Shown here: positions 1 to 12,700 of the stretch, in pieces | How positions within the stretch are numbered: position 1 is the stretch's first letter | How the letters are laid out: every line of letters begins with the position of its first letter | Assembly (NCBI GenBank): GCA_015342445.1 | Contig: JACEFO010000524.1 | Coordinates: 992,001 to 1,056,000, forward strand | From: Digitaria exilis | Taxonomy: Eukaryota > Streptophyta > Magnoliopsida > Poales > Poaceae | Reading direction: 5' to 3' | Length of the DNA: 64,000 nucleotides | The notes under the pieces: model-generated | The model's input: the letters and a program-made list of their open reading frames with translations, nothing else | The model's database searches: none | What the model was told of the DNA's origin: nothing | Translations under genes and position numbers: made by a program

Positions 1-1270
1 AAAAAATAAAAGAAACTAATTTAGAATAGTTACATTCAGTTCAACCAACCATACGGAGCTGAAATTTCTTATTTAATATAAGAACAAAATTCATATCAAG
101 TATGAAGAATTAATTCTAGTATTGGGAAACTTAAAGGGATGTCTTTTAACTTTGGCAGTGGTGTAAATGAAATATTTTTAAGATCTTCTATTTCTGTTGC
201 GACGTCAATTTTACTACTTTTGCGCAGCCCATACTTCACGATTTGGGTAATTTTTGTAGGAATTTAAAATGTATAACAATCAACCATCGTAAATTAACGT
301 GATTTCCTCCATAATTTTAGTAATTATAATTATTAATTACGAAAGAGTCATATGCTTTGAAGAGTCATATGCTTTGCTGATTCTTTCTTTTTCTTTTATT
401 TGGAGAAGAAAAATGGATCCACACACTCTCACGTCAATAAAAAAGAAGGAAAGAGCATGTGTCATGTTACATGATACAAACAACCAAACTTATTATCAAT
501 CACGTATTCAGTATGAAACAATCACATTGATGAAAGAGGTGATGAGAATCATTTTTTAGGAAAACAAAAAAATCACTCTCACAAAAAAAATTATGTTGAG
601 AGCTGAGATTAAGTCAGCAGGCTTTTTAGCATATGCATATTTACAAGCGTATTCAATCTTTTAGCTGATGTAGTTAAAAGTGCTTCTATGTCAATTACGA
701 CTGCCGCACAAATGTAAAAAAAATATACAAGCAAGTCACTCGGAATATAGATGATTGTTGACCTCTACGAACAATCTTCTCATCATATTTGTGCACTTGT
801 GCAGCTGCAGGGACCCCTTGGCAAGGAGGACCTTGGTGCCCATGCGTTAGTTGTTCCAGCTGAAGGTGAACAGATGAACATGATGAACCGAATGGGGCAA
901 TTGATAATAGGAAAAAAGTCCTTAAAAAATCAGGGAGATCATATCCATTGTATGTTTTTTGCGGCAACTTTCTTTTTTTGTCCAGTTAACATGCAAATCA
1001 ATAGCATTCAAAGTCAAAGTTAAGCCAAGGGAATATCATGTTTCATCAATTAAACATCGCGCCATACGAATTGAAATGAGCTAAACAAACAAGACCCATT
1101 TCAACTGAACAAACTGCAGCATAGTAAGTACAAAAAAATATTTTTTTTAACATTGCTTGTTTAAGTGCCAATCTCTACAGCTGAGCACATAATTCCAAAG
1201 TAACGTTACCAAGAGCAAGTATCGATGTTTCAGCCTTCCTCCTTCTCGGTATTCCAGCTCATTCCCATCA
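1..1270. other. AT-rich stretch without recognised gene
   Basis: I read both strands and found no convincing exon, RNA gene or element boundary. Overlapping short ORFs at about 695-1023 on both strands show no family motif and are probably chance ORFs or very old debris. Confidence 0.4.
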
Positions 1271-1851
1271 TTTATTTAGGAGACAACAAGAATGTTTTCT
1301 TTTTTTTATGGTAGGAGAATCAGCTGATTCTTTCTTGGCCAATCATCTAAAGCTAACTCTAGTCTTTCCTTGATTTTATTGCTCTTTCCTTTTTCCATTG
1401 TTTCCCCCAACCATGGAGATATCTAATATCTATTTCCTTTTTTTCCATTGCAATTGTGGCCACATGTGTGCTTTATGTCTTTGATTTTAGAAATAGAAGA
1501 TACACATGATTTGTGACTCAACTATATAGTTCCACAGTGCACATGCAAATATTATATTTCTATAATGTTGCATGCCTTTTTTTTTCTTTTTTTAAACATG
1601 AGATATCCTTTGTTTAGGAGACAAAAGAATGTTTCCTTATCTAAAGCTAACTCTAGTCTTTCCTTGATTTTATTGCTCTTTCCTTTTTTCCATTGTTTCC
1701 CCCAACCATAAAGATATCTAATATCTATTTCCTTTTTTTTCATTGCAATTGTGGCCACGGATGTGCTTTATGTCTTTGATTTTAGGAATAGAAGATACAC
1801 GTGATTTGTGACTCAACTATATAGTTGCATAGTGCACATGCAAATATTACA
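1271..1851. repeat. Local direct duplication, two diverged copies
   Basis: Copy 1 (about 1271-1555) and copy 2 (about 1607-1851) share the same ordered landmarks: TTTAGGAGACAA, then CTAAAGCTAACTCTAGTC, then GATATCTAATATC, then TTGTGACTCAACTATATAG, then GCACATGCAAATATTA. Copy 1 carries an extra segment of about 35 bp near 1305-1345. Divergence is a few percent. I see no terminal inverted repeats or coding sequence, so this looks like a plain segmental duplication. Confidence 0.8.
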
Positions 1852-2666
1852 TTTATTATCGTTCTTTATAGACTGACGTTATTTTCTTTTATTTATTTTC
1901 CTTTCAGCGGATCAGCTCACATAGGAAACAAGGATGTTTTTTTTAGTGTCTCCTTTAATTGTTCTAAGACACTTTACAAGCGAGAGCTTACTGCATCTAA
2001 GCAAAATATGAGCTCCACCAACCACTTCTTCGGACCTAACCAAGGACTATTTCTATTCAACAAAGGAGATGCTCAGAATCATATCGCTAAATACATCACA
2101 CCCTGTCAGACTTGCACTATCAAATGACTCTCTGCATTGCCTTCGTTCATGTAGCTGCACGGAAGGTTCCAGCAGCTCCTTCTGCAAACAGCAGGGTCAC
2201 CAATCCATCATACATGAGCTGATAGCTAGCTGCGCAAGCAATGGATTTTTTTAAGCTCGAAGTCGCATGTAATTTTGTTTAATTTAAGGAAAGAAATTAC
2301 CTCACCATCTTGTACCAGCTCCAGCGTCAGAGGGGATTCAACGTAGAAGTAGCTTTGGGTTCTCGCACATCGAGGGCCCAGTTCAATCGAGGGCCCAGTT
2401 CAAGAAATATTCAGAAATCCAAGGTTAAATAAAATACAGAAAGACCAATTTGTTCTTCAAAAATAAAATATTTCTACAGACCAAACTTGTCTGTCAGTGG
2501 CACATTAAATTAATCAAAATTAAGATAACTAAAAGTGACCACACCAAACGAAATTCAGATAACAAAATTATTCTTTAAAATAAAATATTCTTCCAAAGGT
2601 TCCTCCCACTACTAAAATCCACTATCACTCTCACGTGCATACAAGAAATTAAATGCCAAAGTCCCA
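1852..2666. other. No recognised gene; short tandem repeat
   Basis: A 17-bp unit (ATCGAGGGCCCAGTTCA) is repeated exactly twice at 2369-2402. On the minus strand two short open stretches near 2340-2302 and 2243-2153 could be joined by a GT-AG intron, but I do not recognise the product and cannot link it in phase to the exons at 2667-3502. Confidence 0.35.
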
Positions 2667-3502
2667 TCAACGGTTGATCATGTACTCATAGACAGATTGC
2701 AGGGAACGTACGACCGGTGGCCTTACACAATCTGCTCTTGCGTCCGTCGTTATACGATCATGCGCAGCAACCGCAGCTTTGATCGCATCATGAGCCATCA
2801 CATCCGTACGCAGTTCTTACCTCACAGTTGCATGAGAATAAATCATAAATAAAAAAACTTCGAATAAATACTTAAATATTTGGAAAAAGTCCAAATTACT
2901 CCTTCAACTATAAGCAAAGTCCACTTAACCCCCTAAACTAATTTTTGGTTTATTTTACCCCCTAAACTATGTCATTTGGCATAGTTCCCCCCCTTATACA
3001 ATTTGTCTTTTTTATTTTTCCATGAATAAGTGTCATATTATACATTATAATACATGATAGAAAAATATAAAATATTTTTTGTTATTATTTTGATAGGGTT
3101 AAGATATTTAATATTTAATTAATCCTTAGGATACGATATTATACAAAAATTAATGACGAAAAATTCATAATATATTTTTTTGACATACATTGTGATGTTT
3201 ACTACAATCATACAAAATTTGAAATTAAATTTCAACTTGTGCATGGAGAAATAAAAAAGATAAATTGTACTAGGGGGTAGAATACACCAAGTGACATAGT
3301 TAGGGGGTAAAATGAACCAAAAGATAGTTTAGGGGGTTATGTAGACTTTGCCTATAGTTGAGGGGAGTAATATGGACTTTTACCTAAATATTTCTACATA
3401 AGAACAATCACATATAAATGGTACCTTTGAGATCCGGAATCCTAGGATATACCTTACTTCCAATCAATGTGATTGAAGTGTTAGCGGTCTCCTCAAAGCA
3501 CC
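2667..3502 (-). CDS. Two putative exons of an unrecognised gene (fragment)
   Basis: Exon A is 3502-3425: acceptor TTTTGCAG before it, donor GTACC after it, 25 complete codons including the run ITLIGSKVYPRIPDL. Exon B is 2815-2667: acceptor AG, 48 codons ending in INR and TGA. Exon A ends in phase 1 and exon B starts with the matching two bases, so the join is in frame through a Glu codon. The intron holds a complete MULE-type MITE. Both stretches have balanced, non-repetitive composition, which favours real coding sequence. I do not recognise the family and found no convincing upstream exon, so this may be the 3' end of a gene or a relic. Confidence 0.35.
2882..3384. mobile_element. MULE-type MITE with long terminal inverted repeats
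   Basis: This 503-bp element has inverted arms of about 125 bp. It begins GGAAAAAGTCCAAATTACTCC and ends with the near reverse complement. It is flanked by a perfect 9-bp duplication, TAAATATTT, at 2873-2881 and 3385-3393. A 9-bp target site and long arms fit a non-autonomous Mutator-like element. No coding capacity is visible. Confidence 0.88.
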
Positions 3503-5756
3503 CTGCAAAACATTGAAGTTAAAAAATTAAAAATATTATACCTATCTCTTATATCTCTATCCTATAAAGATTCAGTAAATTTTGCAACAAAACTCTGTCA
3601 CGGTTTACGTGAACTCTCATCACCATCATGTAGCTGTTTTGATGCTCGGCATCAATCAGCCTACCACTAGTAACCTAGTAGTAATCCGTGATGATACAAA
3701 GGAATGCGATGCGTCTACACCAAGATCCATTAAATTGTTAAGAGTATAGTGAGAGCAAACAAAATTACAAAATAAGGGCAATGATGATACACACACGAAC
3801 CTTTTGTCCTGCAAGCATATCTCCCTGGTGGTGTATGGATGCAATGAGCATCGATGACTTAGTGGCCCAACGCTAGCCACGACGGGAAATAGATTGACCT
3901 CGGATTCATGAACCATCTCAAGACCATCAACCAGAGTCACAAAAAACAATAAATAAACCATGGCCGTTGAACAACTTTTGTAAAAAAATCTCAAAGACTT
4001 TGAGGCGAGGTGTGTACGGGTAGGCGAGGGGCGTGATGGCATTAAGGGAGTGGCTACAAGAGACATATGTAGATGTGGCGTGATGGTTTCCTTTTTTCTA
4101 TTTGGTTTCCTTTTTTCTACTACAGGGGACGGAAGGGAAGATTCCTGCGCTAGGAAAAGAAAGGAAGAGATCAGGCGACGTGATCAGGGGGATCAAATGA
4201 TTTATTTTTATATAATGTTGCTTCCTTTTTTTCCTACTGTGGGAAGGAAGGGATCAGGCGACGTGATCAGGGGGATCAAAGGGTTTATTCAACGTGGAGG
4301 TTATTTCCTTGTATGCCGTGGGGGATATTAATTTTCTTTCTATTTTGGTCGCGGTGGATATTGGCCATGGGGACATTCCTTTTGTTTGTCTGTGGGGACA
4401 TTCCATTTTTTTATTGTGTGGGTAGATTTGATGGTGAAAAAAGATTAGAGATGAGGAGGTGGGAGGGGAGTCTTTTAAAAGGGCGAGGACGACCAAATCA
4501 ATCTCCCCCCTCCTTTGGTCGTCCTAGGCCCACCGTTCAGCCCTGATAGGTGGGTCCGTTGTGAGGGATAGAGGAGTGTGTTTGTGGGTGAGAAGTGTCC
4601 TTATTTGTTCATTCCTTTATAGTACAGATATAGATAATGGACTGCAAATGTCATCATCGAGAAACTATTGCTAGTGGCATATAACAAGAATAACCATTTT
4701 CAAGAGATAAGAACCCGTCAGAGAAAGTTACCTCCTCGGCCTGAAAACAATGCAAGTGGTATGTTATTACATTCCCAAATATCTTTCTTTTCATTAAGTA
4801 ATTGTACATTAGAGTATTCACTTTACATGTCCACTTGTATGTCTAGGCTCGGGTTCAAGTCCTACTATGGATGGGGATGAAGACATGGCTGACACAGGTG
4901 GACCAAGTCAGCACTAGTTAGGTATTTTTTTTCTTAATACTTCAGTTTTTTATCAAGTTTTATTGTACAATTCGACTTGAAATTAAATTTTACTCTAAAT
5001 CACGTATTTTAACGGCTTATGAGGCCCATTGGTGTGAATATGTACGGTAGTTTTTAGTGGTCTAAGCGCTTAGGAAGGTGGCCCTAGGCATAAATATTCA
5101 TATGTTAGATTTCTCTTTTTCATATCTCCATGCACAAATTTTTCTTTGAACCTCAAACTTTGCATGATGGTAGATATTTATGTGCACTACCCATTCGTAT
5201 TTTTGGATGAATTTTAGATGCACCAATTTAAGTGCTATCATGTTTGTTAGCACGATAGCACCTAAAACAACGGTAGAAGACTGTAAAATTGACGGAAGTG
5301 GCACATAGGTAAAAGACACTTCGGATAAGGGTGCAGATGATCATTCTAACATTTTGATGGTACGCAGGTAATTTTGATCTTTTATAATGGCACTTAGGTA
5401 GACTCAAATCCTTAAGGTATGATATGGGCACGTAACATGCCAAAAATTGTAAAAATAAATAATGCAGTAATTAATTTCATTATTTCATAGTCATTTGGTT
5501 GGTCATTGGAGAATTAAAACCATCATTGGTACGACACAACATGACAAGTTAGAGAACCGTGTATTTTACTTTTTCATTTTTATTGCTTTTTTACTTTTAA
5601 TTCTTGTGCATTTTCTATGAATTCATATTTAATGATCATGGTGCCTGCATATGAGAGAAAAATTTGACCAAGGAAATTGAATGGAACTAAGATGTTGTCA
5701 CTTTAAACAACGGCTATTCTACCATAGGGAAATAAGTTGGTGTCTGGTTAAGCTAA
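3503..5756. other. No recognised gene; small direct repeat
   Basis: A 29-bp sequence starting GATCAGGCGACGTGATCAGG occurs exactly twice, at 4169-4197 and 4252-4280. ORFs on both strands around 3656-4546 read through these repeats and match no family I know. The rest is AT-rich with nothing I can name. Confidence 0.45.
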
Positions 5757-5916
5757 GGGTGCGTTTAGTTTCAGAAGATTTTCCCAAAAAAAATATGATT
5801 CGTCCAACTCTTCCCTATCATCATATCCCTCCCACTCATAAAATACTATTCATCTACAGTGTTTTTTTTTGTGAAGAGTGTATTTTTAGAAAATCTTTGG
5901 CTATCTAAACGTACCC
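5757..5916. mobile_element. Tourist-like MITE (PIF/Harbinger)
   Basis: A 160-bp element with terminal repeats GGGTGCGTTTAG and, on the other strand, GGGTACGTTTAG (11 of 12 identical). It is flanked by TAA at 5754-5756 and 5917-5919, the usual 3-bp Harbinger target. Confidence 0.85.
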
Positions 5917-5989
5917 TAAAACAGGCCGTAATCGGTTTTACAAAGCCCGTCATCTCCAAACAAATGGTGCTTTCGGTTGTAGTGTAACA

Positions 5990-6350
5990 CACTACTACAG
6001 ATTCGCTTAAATCAAACGCCCTTTTACAGCCGGTTTTGAGACAACCGGCTGTAAAAGGTCATCACAGCCGGTTGGACTACAAACCGGCTTCGTTGCTCCT
6101 TATCACAGCCAGTTTGTATTACCAACCGGCTGTGATGAGGGGTGAAGGCAACGAGCCGGTTCCAGCTACGAACCGGCTGTGTTGCTACTCATCGTAGCTG
6201 GTTGGTGGTTGGAACTGGCTGCGTTGAGGGGCTCATCAACGCAGCCGGTTCTAGCCACGAACCGGTTGTGTTGCTACTCATCATAGCCGGTTGGAGCCAT
6301 GAACCGTTTGTGTTGATCAACGCAGCCGGTTCTATAGTTGGCAAATACAA
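5990..6350. mobile_element. CACTA element terminus with subterminal repeats
   Basis: The segment opens with CACTACTACAG, a CACTA-type terminus, followed by at least ten direct and inverted copies of the subterminal motif ACAGCCGGTT / AACCGGCTGT. Such motifs bind the TNPA-like protein in En/Spm relatives. The AT-rich tract that follows, to about 6830, resembles CACTA interior sequence. The matching opposite terminus was not found, so the element is partial or its far end is decayed. Confidence 0.75.
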
Positions 6351-6875
6351 TTTTTGAAGCCCTAAACGTGTTCAAATTGAAAAAGTGTTGAACTACAAAG
6401 TTGTATAACTTCTCAAGATGTAAAACTTTTATATTGTTCATTTGTTCGTAGGACAAAGTGGTAGTAAAAGTGTTCACAAGTCCTACATCTCTCATATAGG
6501 TTTAGGGTATGAAACTATAAGAGAGGTATAGGATTAGTGAACACTTTTATTATCATTATGTCGTATGAATAAATGACTAAAATAAAAGTTGTAAAACTCG
6601 AAAAGTTATTAAACATTGTAGTTGACAATATTTTCATTTGAATTCATATTGTCAACAAAAATCAAGTTTGAAATTATTCAAATTTGAAATTCAAATTTCA
6701 CAAACGGCCTCGGATGGAGAAACGAACAACATGAAAGTTGCAGTGTTTGAGAAGTTATGAAACTCTGTATTTGACAAGTTTTTTATTTGAATTCGTTTAG
6801 GCCCTCGAATAAGTCATTTACATTCGGGTTCGTATAAATATGTGATGAATGAAAATGTGATATGGCCACATACAG

Positions 6876-6955
6876 CCGCGTAGCGCAGTGGCAAGGGAGG
6901 GTACGTGCGAGGGGGAGGTCGTGGGTTCAAATCCCAGCTACCGCGTAGTGTGCGA
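6876..6955 (+). repeat. tRNA-derived SINE head
   Basis: A pol III A box (TAGCGCAGTGG, 6881-6891) and a B box (GGTTCAAATCC, 6924-6934) are spaced as in a tRNA. The flanks cannot form a tRNA acceptor stem, so this is not a tRNA gene but the 5' part of a tRNA-derived SINE. The tail and target duplications were not resolved. Confidence 0.7.
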
Positions 6956-6978
6956 AAAATCTTGCAACTTACGACTTA

Positions 6979-7454
6979 CCTTTGTTGGCACACTACTTAG
7001 TTTTATATGGATATTATCTATCGATATGGTTAGTGTTTTATTGGAATAAAATAGATAGACAATATATTCTATGAGAATTCAATTCCTATGAGAAATCAAA
7101 TCTGTGTCACATGATCCTGATCCAAGGGAAATGTGTGAGGACGGATTTACAAAAAGTATGATTAAGGGGATGGTGATTTTGCAAATTGCCCCTCCAACCT
7201 CTCCCTACGCACCCCCTTAAAAAATTATGAAATAAATTACCTTTATTGACACTTTTTTTGAATAACTAGCTCATATCAGAACTCAATTCCTATGAGAACT
7301 ATGAAACTGGGCCACTTGAATATTCATAAGTAGTTCATTTTGAATAAAACGATTATGAAATTGGTGGCACTTTTTCTTTGAAATGTCACATACCTTTATT
7401 GGCACACTATTTAGTTTTATATGGATATTATCTATCGACATTGTTAGTGTTTTG
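6979..7454. repeat. Direct repeat pair, 66 bp each
   Basis: The segment 6979-7044 recurs with a few changes at 7389-7454, sharing the core TTATATGGATATTATCTATC. A second shared phrase, CAATTCCTATGAGAA, occurs near 7079 and 7280. This is probably internal repetition of a decayed transposon. Nothing else is recognised out to 7743. Confidence 0.7.
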
Positions 7455-7760
7455 TTCTTTCTTCTAAAAATATATGGAAATAAATAATATGCAAATAATT
7501 TTAAATGGTTCACCAAAAACCATTTAGGAAAGAGTTGTCAATGTATTCATTTTTTCTGATTTGAAATAAATTAGTTATGAATTTTTATATTATATTAATT
7601 TTATAATTTTTGAAAAATAAAAAACCACCTTTAAAACCACGCAAGCATCAACTTTTTCTGATTTTGTTGGACAATTCTAAATTTCCGGGTGTTGTAGTTT
7701 GAAAAATCACACTTTTATAACCGTTTTTTTTGGAAAAAACTTTTATAACAGATGTAAGGT

Positions 7761-9319
7761 TTTTTTTGAGGGGTACCATCTTTATTCATATGTTGAAAAT
7801 GTTGGTACAAACTCCTTCCGGAGGAGATAAAAGACATACATGTCTTCCTAAACATTCATACGTCGAGCTTTTGGCCAGCCTATGGGCATCAACATTTGAA
7901 GCCCTGCCTTCGTGAACGATATCTGCCTTATCGAAACCTGTCAATCCCTCCTTGATCTCCCTGATGATATGGCCGTGACAGTCCATCCCAGGCCTTCGCA
8001 TGTTTCTCACTGCATTCCCACAGTCAGTTGCTATTATAACTTTCATCAGCATGAGGTCGGATGCGAGAGCAAGACCTTCTCTACACGCCATCACTTCTGC
8101 AGTATCTGGGTCTGAGATCCCCTGCATCACGATCACCGGCACTCCCTGAAAACAGCTTGCCTCGTCCCTCGCGACAGCAGCCATTGTCACAGTACAAGAG
8201 TTCTTCGATAGCGCAGCATCCATGTTAACCTTCGTTGATCCTGGAGGGGGTGGAATCCAACGGGGAGCTGGTATCGCGCCTCTCTGAGATTTCATTCCTC
8301 CCTTCATTATCTATGGTGTAGCTAGCTTGAGATCCGCAACGAAATGCTCTATGAAGTTATGAGTCGATAGGGGACTCTGAAAAATGTCTTCGTGTATTAC
8401 TTTCCGCCTCGCATGCCATATCGACCACATAGTGACCACTAGCTGTACAAAATCCTCCTTGGACACAACTGCTATAGCTTCATGAAGCCACCCACGAGCA
8501 TCATCATATTGGACATGGCTTATGAACTCTAGAAGTTCCTCTCGCTGCAATGCCCAGATGCATTTAGCCGCGTTGCACTCAACAACGAATGTCTCTAGGA
8601 GTCCTGGTCGCCACAAATTGAGCAGCTACTATTTTGTGCCATGTTTCTATGGTGTCTTACATCACCAGTTGGGATAGACTGCTTTGCAAGCCTCCACAGG
8701 AACACCCGGACTTTTGAGGGAACTTCAACATCCCAAAAATCTGTACAGAAAGTCTGGTCTGCTTTAGCATTAGATATGCATGCATTATGCTCGATCCAGT
8801 CTGTCCTTTTTTTCCCGGTTACTAACTAGCATCAGGTACGCCGATCTTATCGAAAACACCCCTGTTCTTTCGTAGTGACATGCCCAAAAATCTGGTTGCC
8901 TTCGTGTAGTTAGGGGTATGTTCAATATCAATTCCCAGTTCATAGGCATGAAGTGCCTACAAATCCCACGCAACTGACAATGGGTCGATCAGCTCACTAA
9001 TCCGTGTTGGTTGTGTGTTACTGATGCAGCTCACAGGACGCATCAATCCATCTCTAGGAAGCTAGTTCATGCGCCACACATCAGTATCCCCCCCTGTTCC
9101 TATCCTGCGGATCATACCTTGCTCGAGCACCTCCTTGCCATCGACGATCGCTCGCCAGACCCTGGACGGTGAAGGGCCTAAGGCCGCCCCCAAGAAATCT
9201 CTCTCTCTGGGAAGTAAACAGCCTTGAGGATTCTTGTACTATGCGCCAAGCCTGCCGTGCTAGAAGCGCAAGATTGAAAAGCTCGATATCTCTGAAACCA
9301 AACCTCCCGAGAATTTCGG
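7761..9319 (-). pseudogene. 5'-truncated L1-type LINE (RT end, zinc knuckle, RNase H)
   Basis: On the minus strand I read, in order: the end of the reverse transcriptase (GFRDIELFNLALLARQAWRI, near 9310-9250), a zf-RVT region (GVFSIRSAYLML near 8860; IWALQREELLEF near 8560), and a C-terminal RNase H-like domain (GSTKVNMDAALSK to DAHRLAKSS, 8250-7880). The reading frame is broken between blocks. The 3' end has a short poly(A), seen as T on the plus strand at 7761-7767. A 17-bp target duplication (TATAACAGATGTAAGGT, one mismatch) flanks the copy at 7744-7760 and 9320-9336. The 5' truncation is typical of target-primed reverse transcription. Confidence 0.93.
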
Positions 9320-9336
9320 TATAACAGATGTACGGT

Positions 9337-9759
9337 GAAACATAGACTTTTAAAAAAATCCAGCAGCAAACATGGGCCGCCTCCGCCGTGGGCCTCCTCA
9401 GCGCGCGCAGCAGACTGGAACAACGACGGGCCCGAAATCCCTCCCATGGAGCACATAATTTGAAGCCCACGACCACGAAGCACCAGCCCACTTGACAACC
9501 CTAAACCATTCACCCTCCCCACTCACCGTCGCACGCCGTCTCCGACCTCGCGGCTCGACCGCAACCGCTCGTCCTCCCCCACGCGGACTCTAGAGAACTC
9601 TACCACCATCATCGATCGAGCTCGGATTCATTCGCCTCGTTGCTTGCTAAACCCTCCTGACTACGTCGAGCATCTAGGGCAGTGCCTTGCCTTGCCACCA
9701 ACCCCCCGCATTCCCCAGTTCCCCTTCCCGTCGCGGGACCTCGGGGCTCCGCCAGCACG
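9337..9759 (+). promoter_or_regulatory. Promoter and 5' UTR region of the PGES2-like gene
   Basis: No clear TATA box is visible. The last 250 bp are C-rich and pyrimidine-rich (CACCCTCCCCACTCACC near 9510), as in TATA-less housekeeping promoters of grasses. The LINE insertion ends only 424 bp before the start codon. Confidence 0.4.
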
Positions 9760-12700
9760 ATGAGGTCGCTGCGATCGGCGCAGACCCTTGCTTTCCGCTC
9801 CCTCAGCTCCGTCCGCCCGCTCCACGGCGCGGTCCCTCCGGCGGCTGCGGGAGCGCGGTCGTGCGCTTCGCTGGTGCCGCCGCCCCGCCTGCCGCCCCCG
9901 TCCTCGAGGATTGTGCCGCCGGGGGTCGCCGGCGCAGTGTCCTTCTCCCTCACCTTCGCAACCTTGGCGGCGGCCGAGGCGAAGGCTAAGGAGCGGCCTC
10001 CTACAGATCTGCTGCCGCAGAACGTCGTGCTGTACCAGTACCAGGCCTGCCCCTTCTGCAACAAGGTCAGAGGTAAGTCCTTTCCTTGCTTCATCCTCAT
10101 GCTGCGTAGAACTAGAACTGTTTACTAGAGATGTATTTCCTTTTTTTGTTTCACTTCCGATCTATGCTAGGTTTGCAATCAGTTTTCGCTGTAGAAACTT
10201 TTGGGGTTAAGTAGATTTTTATGTCGTTCTACGAATTACTACTGGCTACTATTATATCATTCTGATTGCTACTAATAAAGCCCAGCGGCTACGTGATGCA
10301 GAGCTAACTCTACTATTCACCCTGTTTTTTTCTGGATGCATCTAGTAGACAAATAAAAAGGCGAGAAAGTGTTTTGTTTAGGACTATATATGAAGATTTT
10401 ATAGGTACATTGTGTTAAATGATCAAATGCTCATATGAAGATTTTATAGGTACATTGTGTTAAATAAAATAGACAAATAGATGAACTTTTAATCTAGTTC
10501 AACATCAATAGGTTCCTTTTCTGTAACCTATGTAGAACAGTGATCTAGCTTCGATGGAAAAAGCAACAACCACTGTGCTGTAAGCCACCATGTTCCATTA
10601 CAGCAACACAGGAAGGTACCTCATATGCCAACATCATGAAGAAGACTCAATTGGAAGGACAAGTAATTGTTTTGTGATCTCGGCAGCAACTCATAACTCA
10701 TGCCCGGAGGTCCTGGTTCAACCAGCCTCCTTGTAGAACTATATAAAGATAAGGCTGTCTTAAAATTCCTGTCACCTGACCCACCCTGTGAACATGTGTG
10801 GGAAGTTTTCAGCACTGGCTATGCCTGTTTTTCAATAGGAAGTATGAGAGCATCATGTTCAATTTTGAATTGGTAATTTGTCTCTGGTTTCCATGGCAAT
10901 GTACTGGCAGACTTTGGTTTATGAACTTGCACCATACAGTACAGTAAATAGTAGTTTGATATTCAACTATTGCCTACAATTTTATATTAATGTTAGTTTT
11001 AACATTGCTTAAGAGCGGGGAATAATAGAAATTGTCTGCTTGAGGATAATATCATGTTCTGTTCTTAAATATTGAATATTGATGTTCCTACTGCCATGAG
11101 ATTAACCTTTTCTCCATTGCCTTCATATCAGCCTTTTTAGACTATCATGATATACCATACAAAGTTGTGGAAGTTAATCCATTGAGCAAAAAGGAAATCA
11201 AGTGGTCTGATTACAAGAAAGTCCCCATATTGACAGTAGATGGTGAACAGCTTGTCGATTCATCAGGTTACACCTTTACTCTTTTGGCCCTTTTACACCC
11301 ATGTTTGTTTTCCATATGGGCTAAGCAATGAAGTCCTTTTGCATTTTTGTGATCTCTTATCGGCAGATATAATCAACATACTGCAACGCAGGATCAGACC
11401 TGATGATGACCTCACAAATGAAGATGAAGCAAAATGGCGAAGGTATTACTTTCATTAATCAGCTATGCAGTTAGTCTGAGTGATATGTTTCTTGGAGTTA
11501 GTTATCCCAATTTTTTAACCTGTGATAGTGTTCTTTAATTTCTATACACACATTAGTAAGACATGACTTACCATTGGAAAGTTTCTTGTAAGACCATGTT
11601 TCGGTCTCTAGTTCTGAACCTTAACAAATCCGTCTTTATTTATCTCTTGGAACTGCAGGTGCAGACTTTGTTTAGTTAGATGAAAATGACTTAACAAACA
11701 TAACAAACAAATCAAACAACAAACTAAATTTACCAATTTAAGGTTTGGCTAGTTCCTTGAAATGTTGACAAATAACCTTTTTCATAACTCCCTGCTTCTA
11801 CACATGTTCAAAGAAAGTTGTGCCAATCCAGCTCCATGTACTGTCCTTATTACTATACTGTGCACTATCACTAGGGCGGTATGAGTATGACCCATTTGGG
11901 CGAACTGGGATTCTATTGGAATCAGTTTTGATTTAATCCTGCTTTCCTCAATGCTCTCTGCCTAATTATACCTAAAACCAGCGCTTAAAAAATGTGGTGC
12001 CTATGTACTAGGCGATGGAACACTTTGCTTAATGATATGCCTTTTTTAGGAGGTTTTCTATATTTGCTTAAGTTTATTGTGTTTGGCATGCCAAAAGCAT
12101 AGCTGACGAGTGCCTTGCTCTTTTTCTAAACATTGCTAGGATTGTTTGCTTGTCCCTTTTTTTTTGTTTCTTCTAATATTTTATTCCATGATCTAGGTGG
12201 GTTGATGAGCACCTTGTCCACATCTTGTCTCCTAACATATATCGGACAACTTCAGAAGCTCTAGAATCTTTTGACTACATTTCCAAACATGGTAACCTGA
12301 TAAAGTCTCAACTCTGTTCTGTGTATCCTTCTGTGAATCCTTTCATTTCATATTTTGAATTTAGAGGTGCAGTTTCAGTATATTTTCCTCTCCCATGAAA
12401 TTGAATTGGGTCGGTGAAGTGAGCTGTGAGCATTTATCATTATCACTGAGTACAGGTGCAAACTTAAGCTCTCGCTTCTAGTTATTGAGGGTCACATAAG
12501 GCACACTAATATAAATATTTACATAGATCCATGGACTAATATGTAGCATTCAGGGTGATCTGCTTGCCATTAATACGATAAGAAGTTGTGAAATTCTGAA
12601 TTCCATAATGAAAAACAACGAGAAACATCAAACTTATCTGCATCAAATTGGAGTATAGTTTTGCTTGCCCTTTATTGAGGGGTTACAGACATAATTTGGA

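Noticed and set aside
6879..6955. Possible tRNA gene
   Set aside because: A and B boxes are present but the ends do not pair as an acceptor stem and no plausible anticodon arm forms; a SINE head explains it better.
9609..10100. 163-codon minus-strand ORF opposite exon 1 of the PGES2-like gene
   Set aside because: Antisense shadow; the plus strand carries the CPFC motif and proper splice sites.
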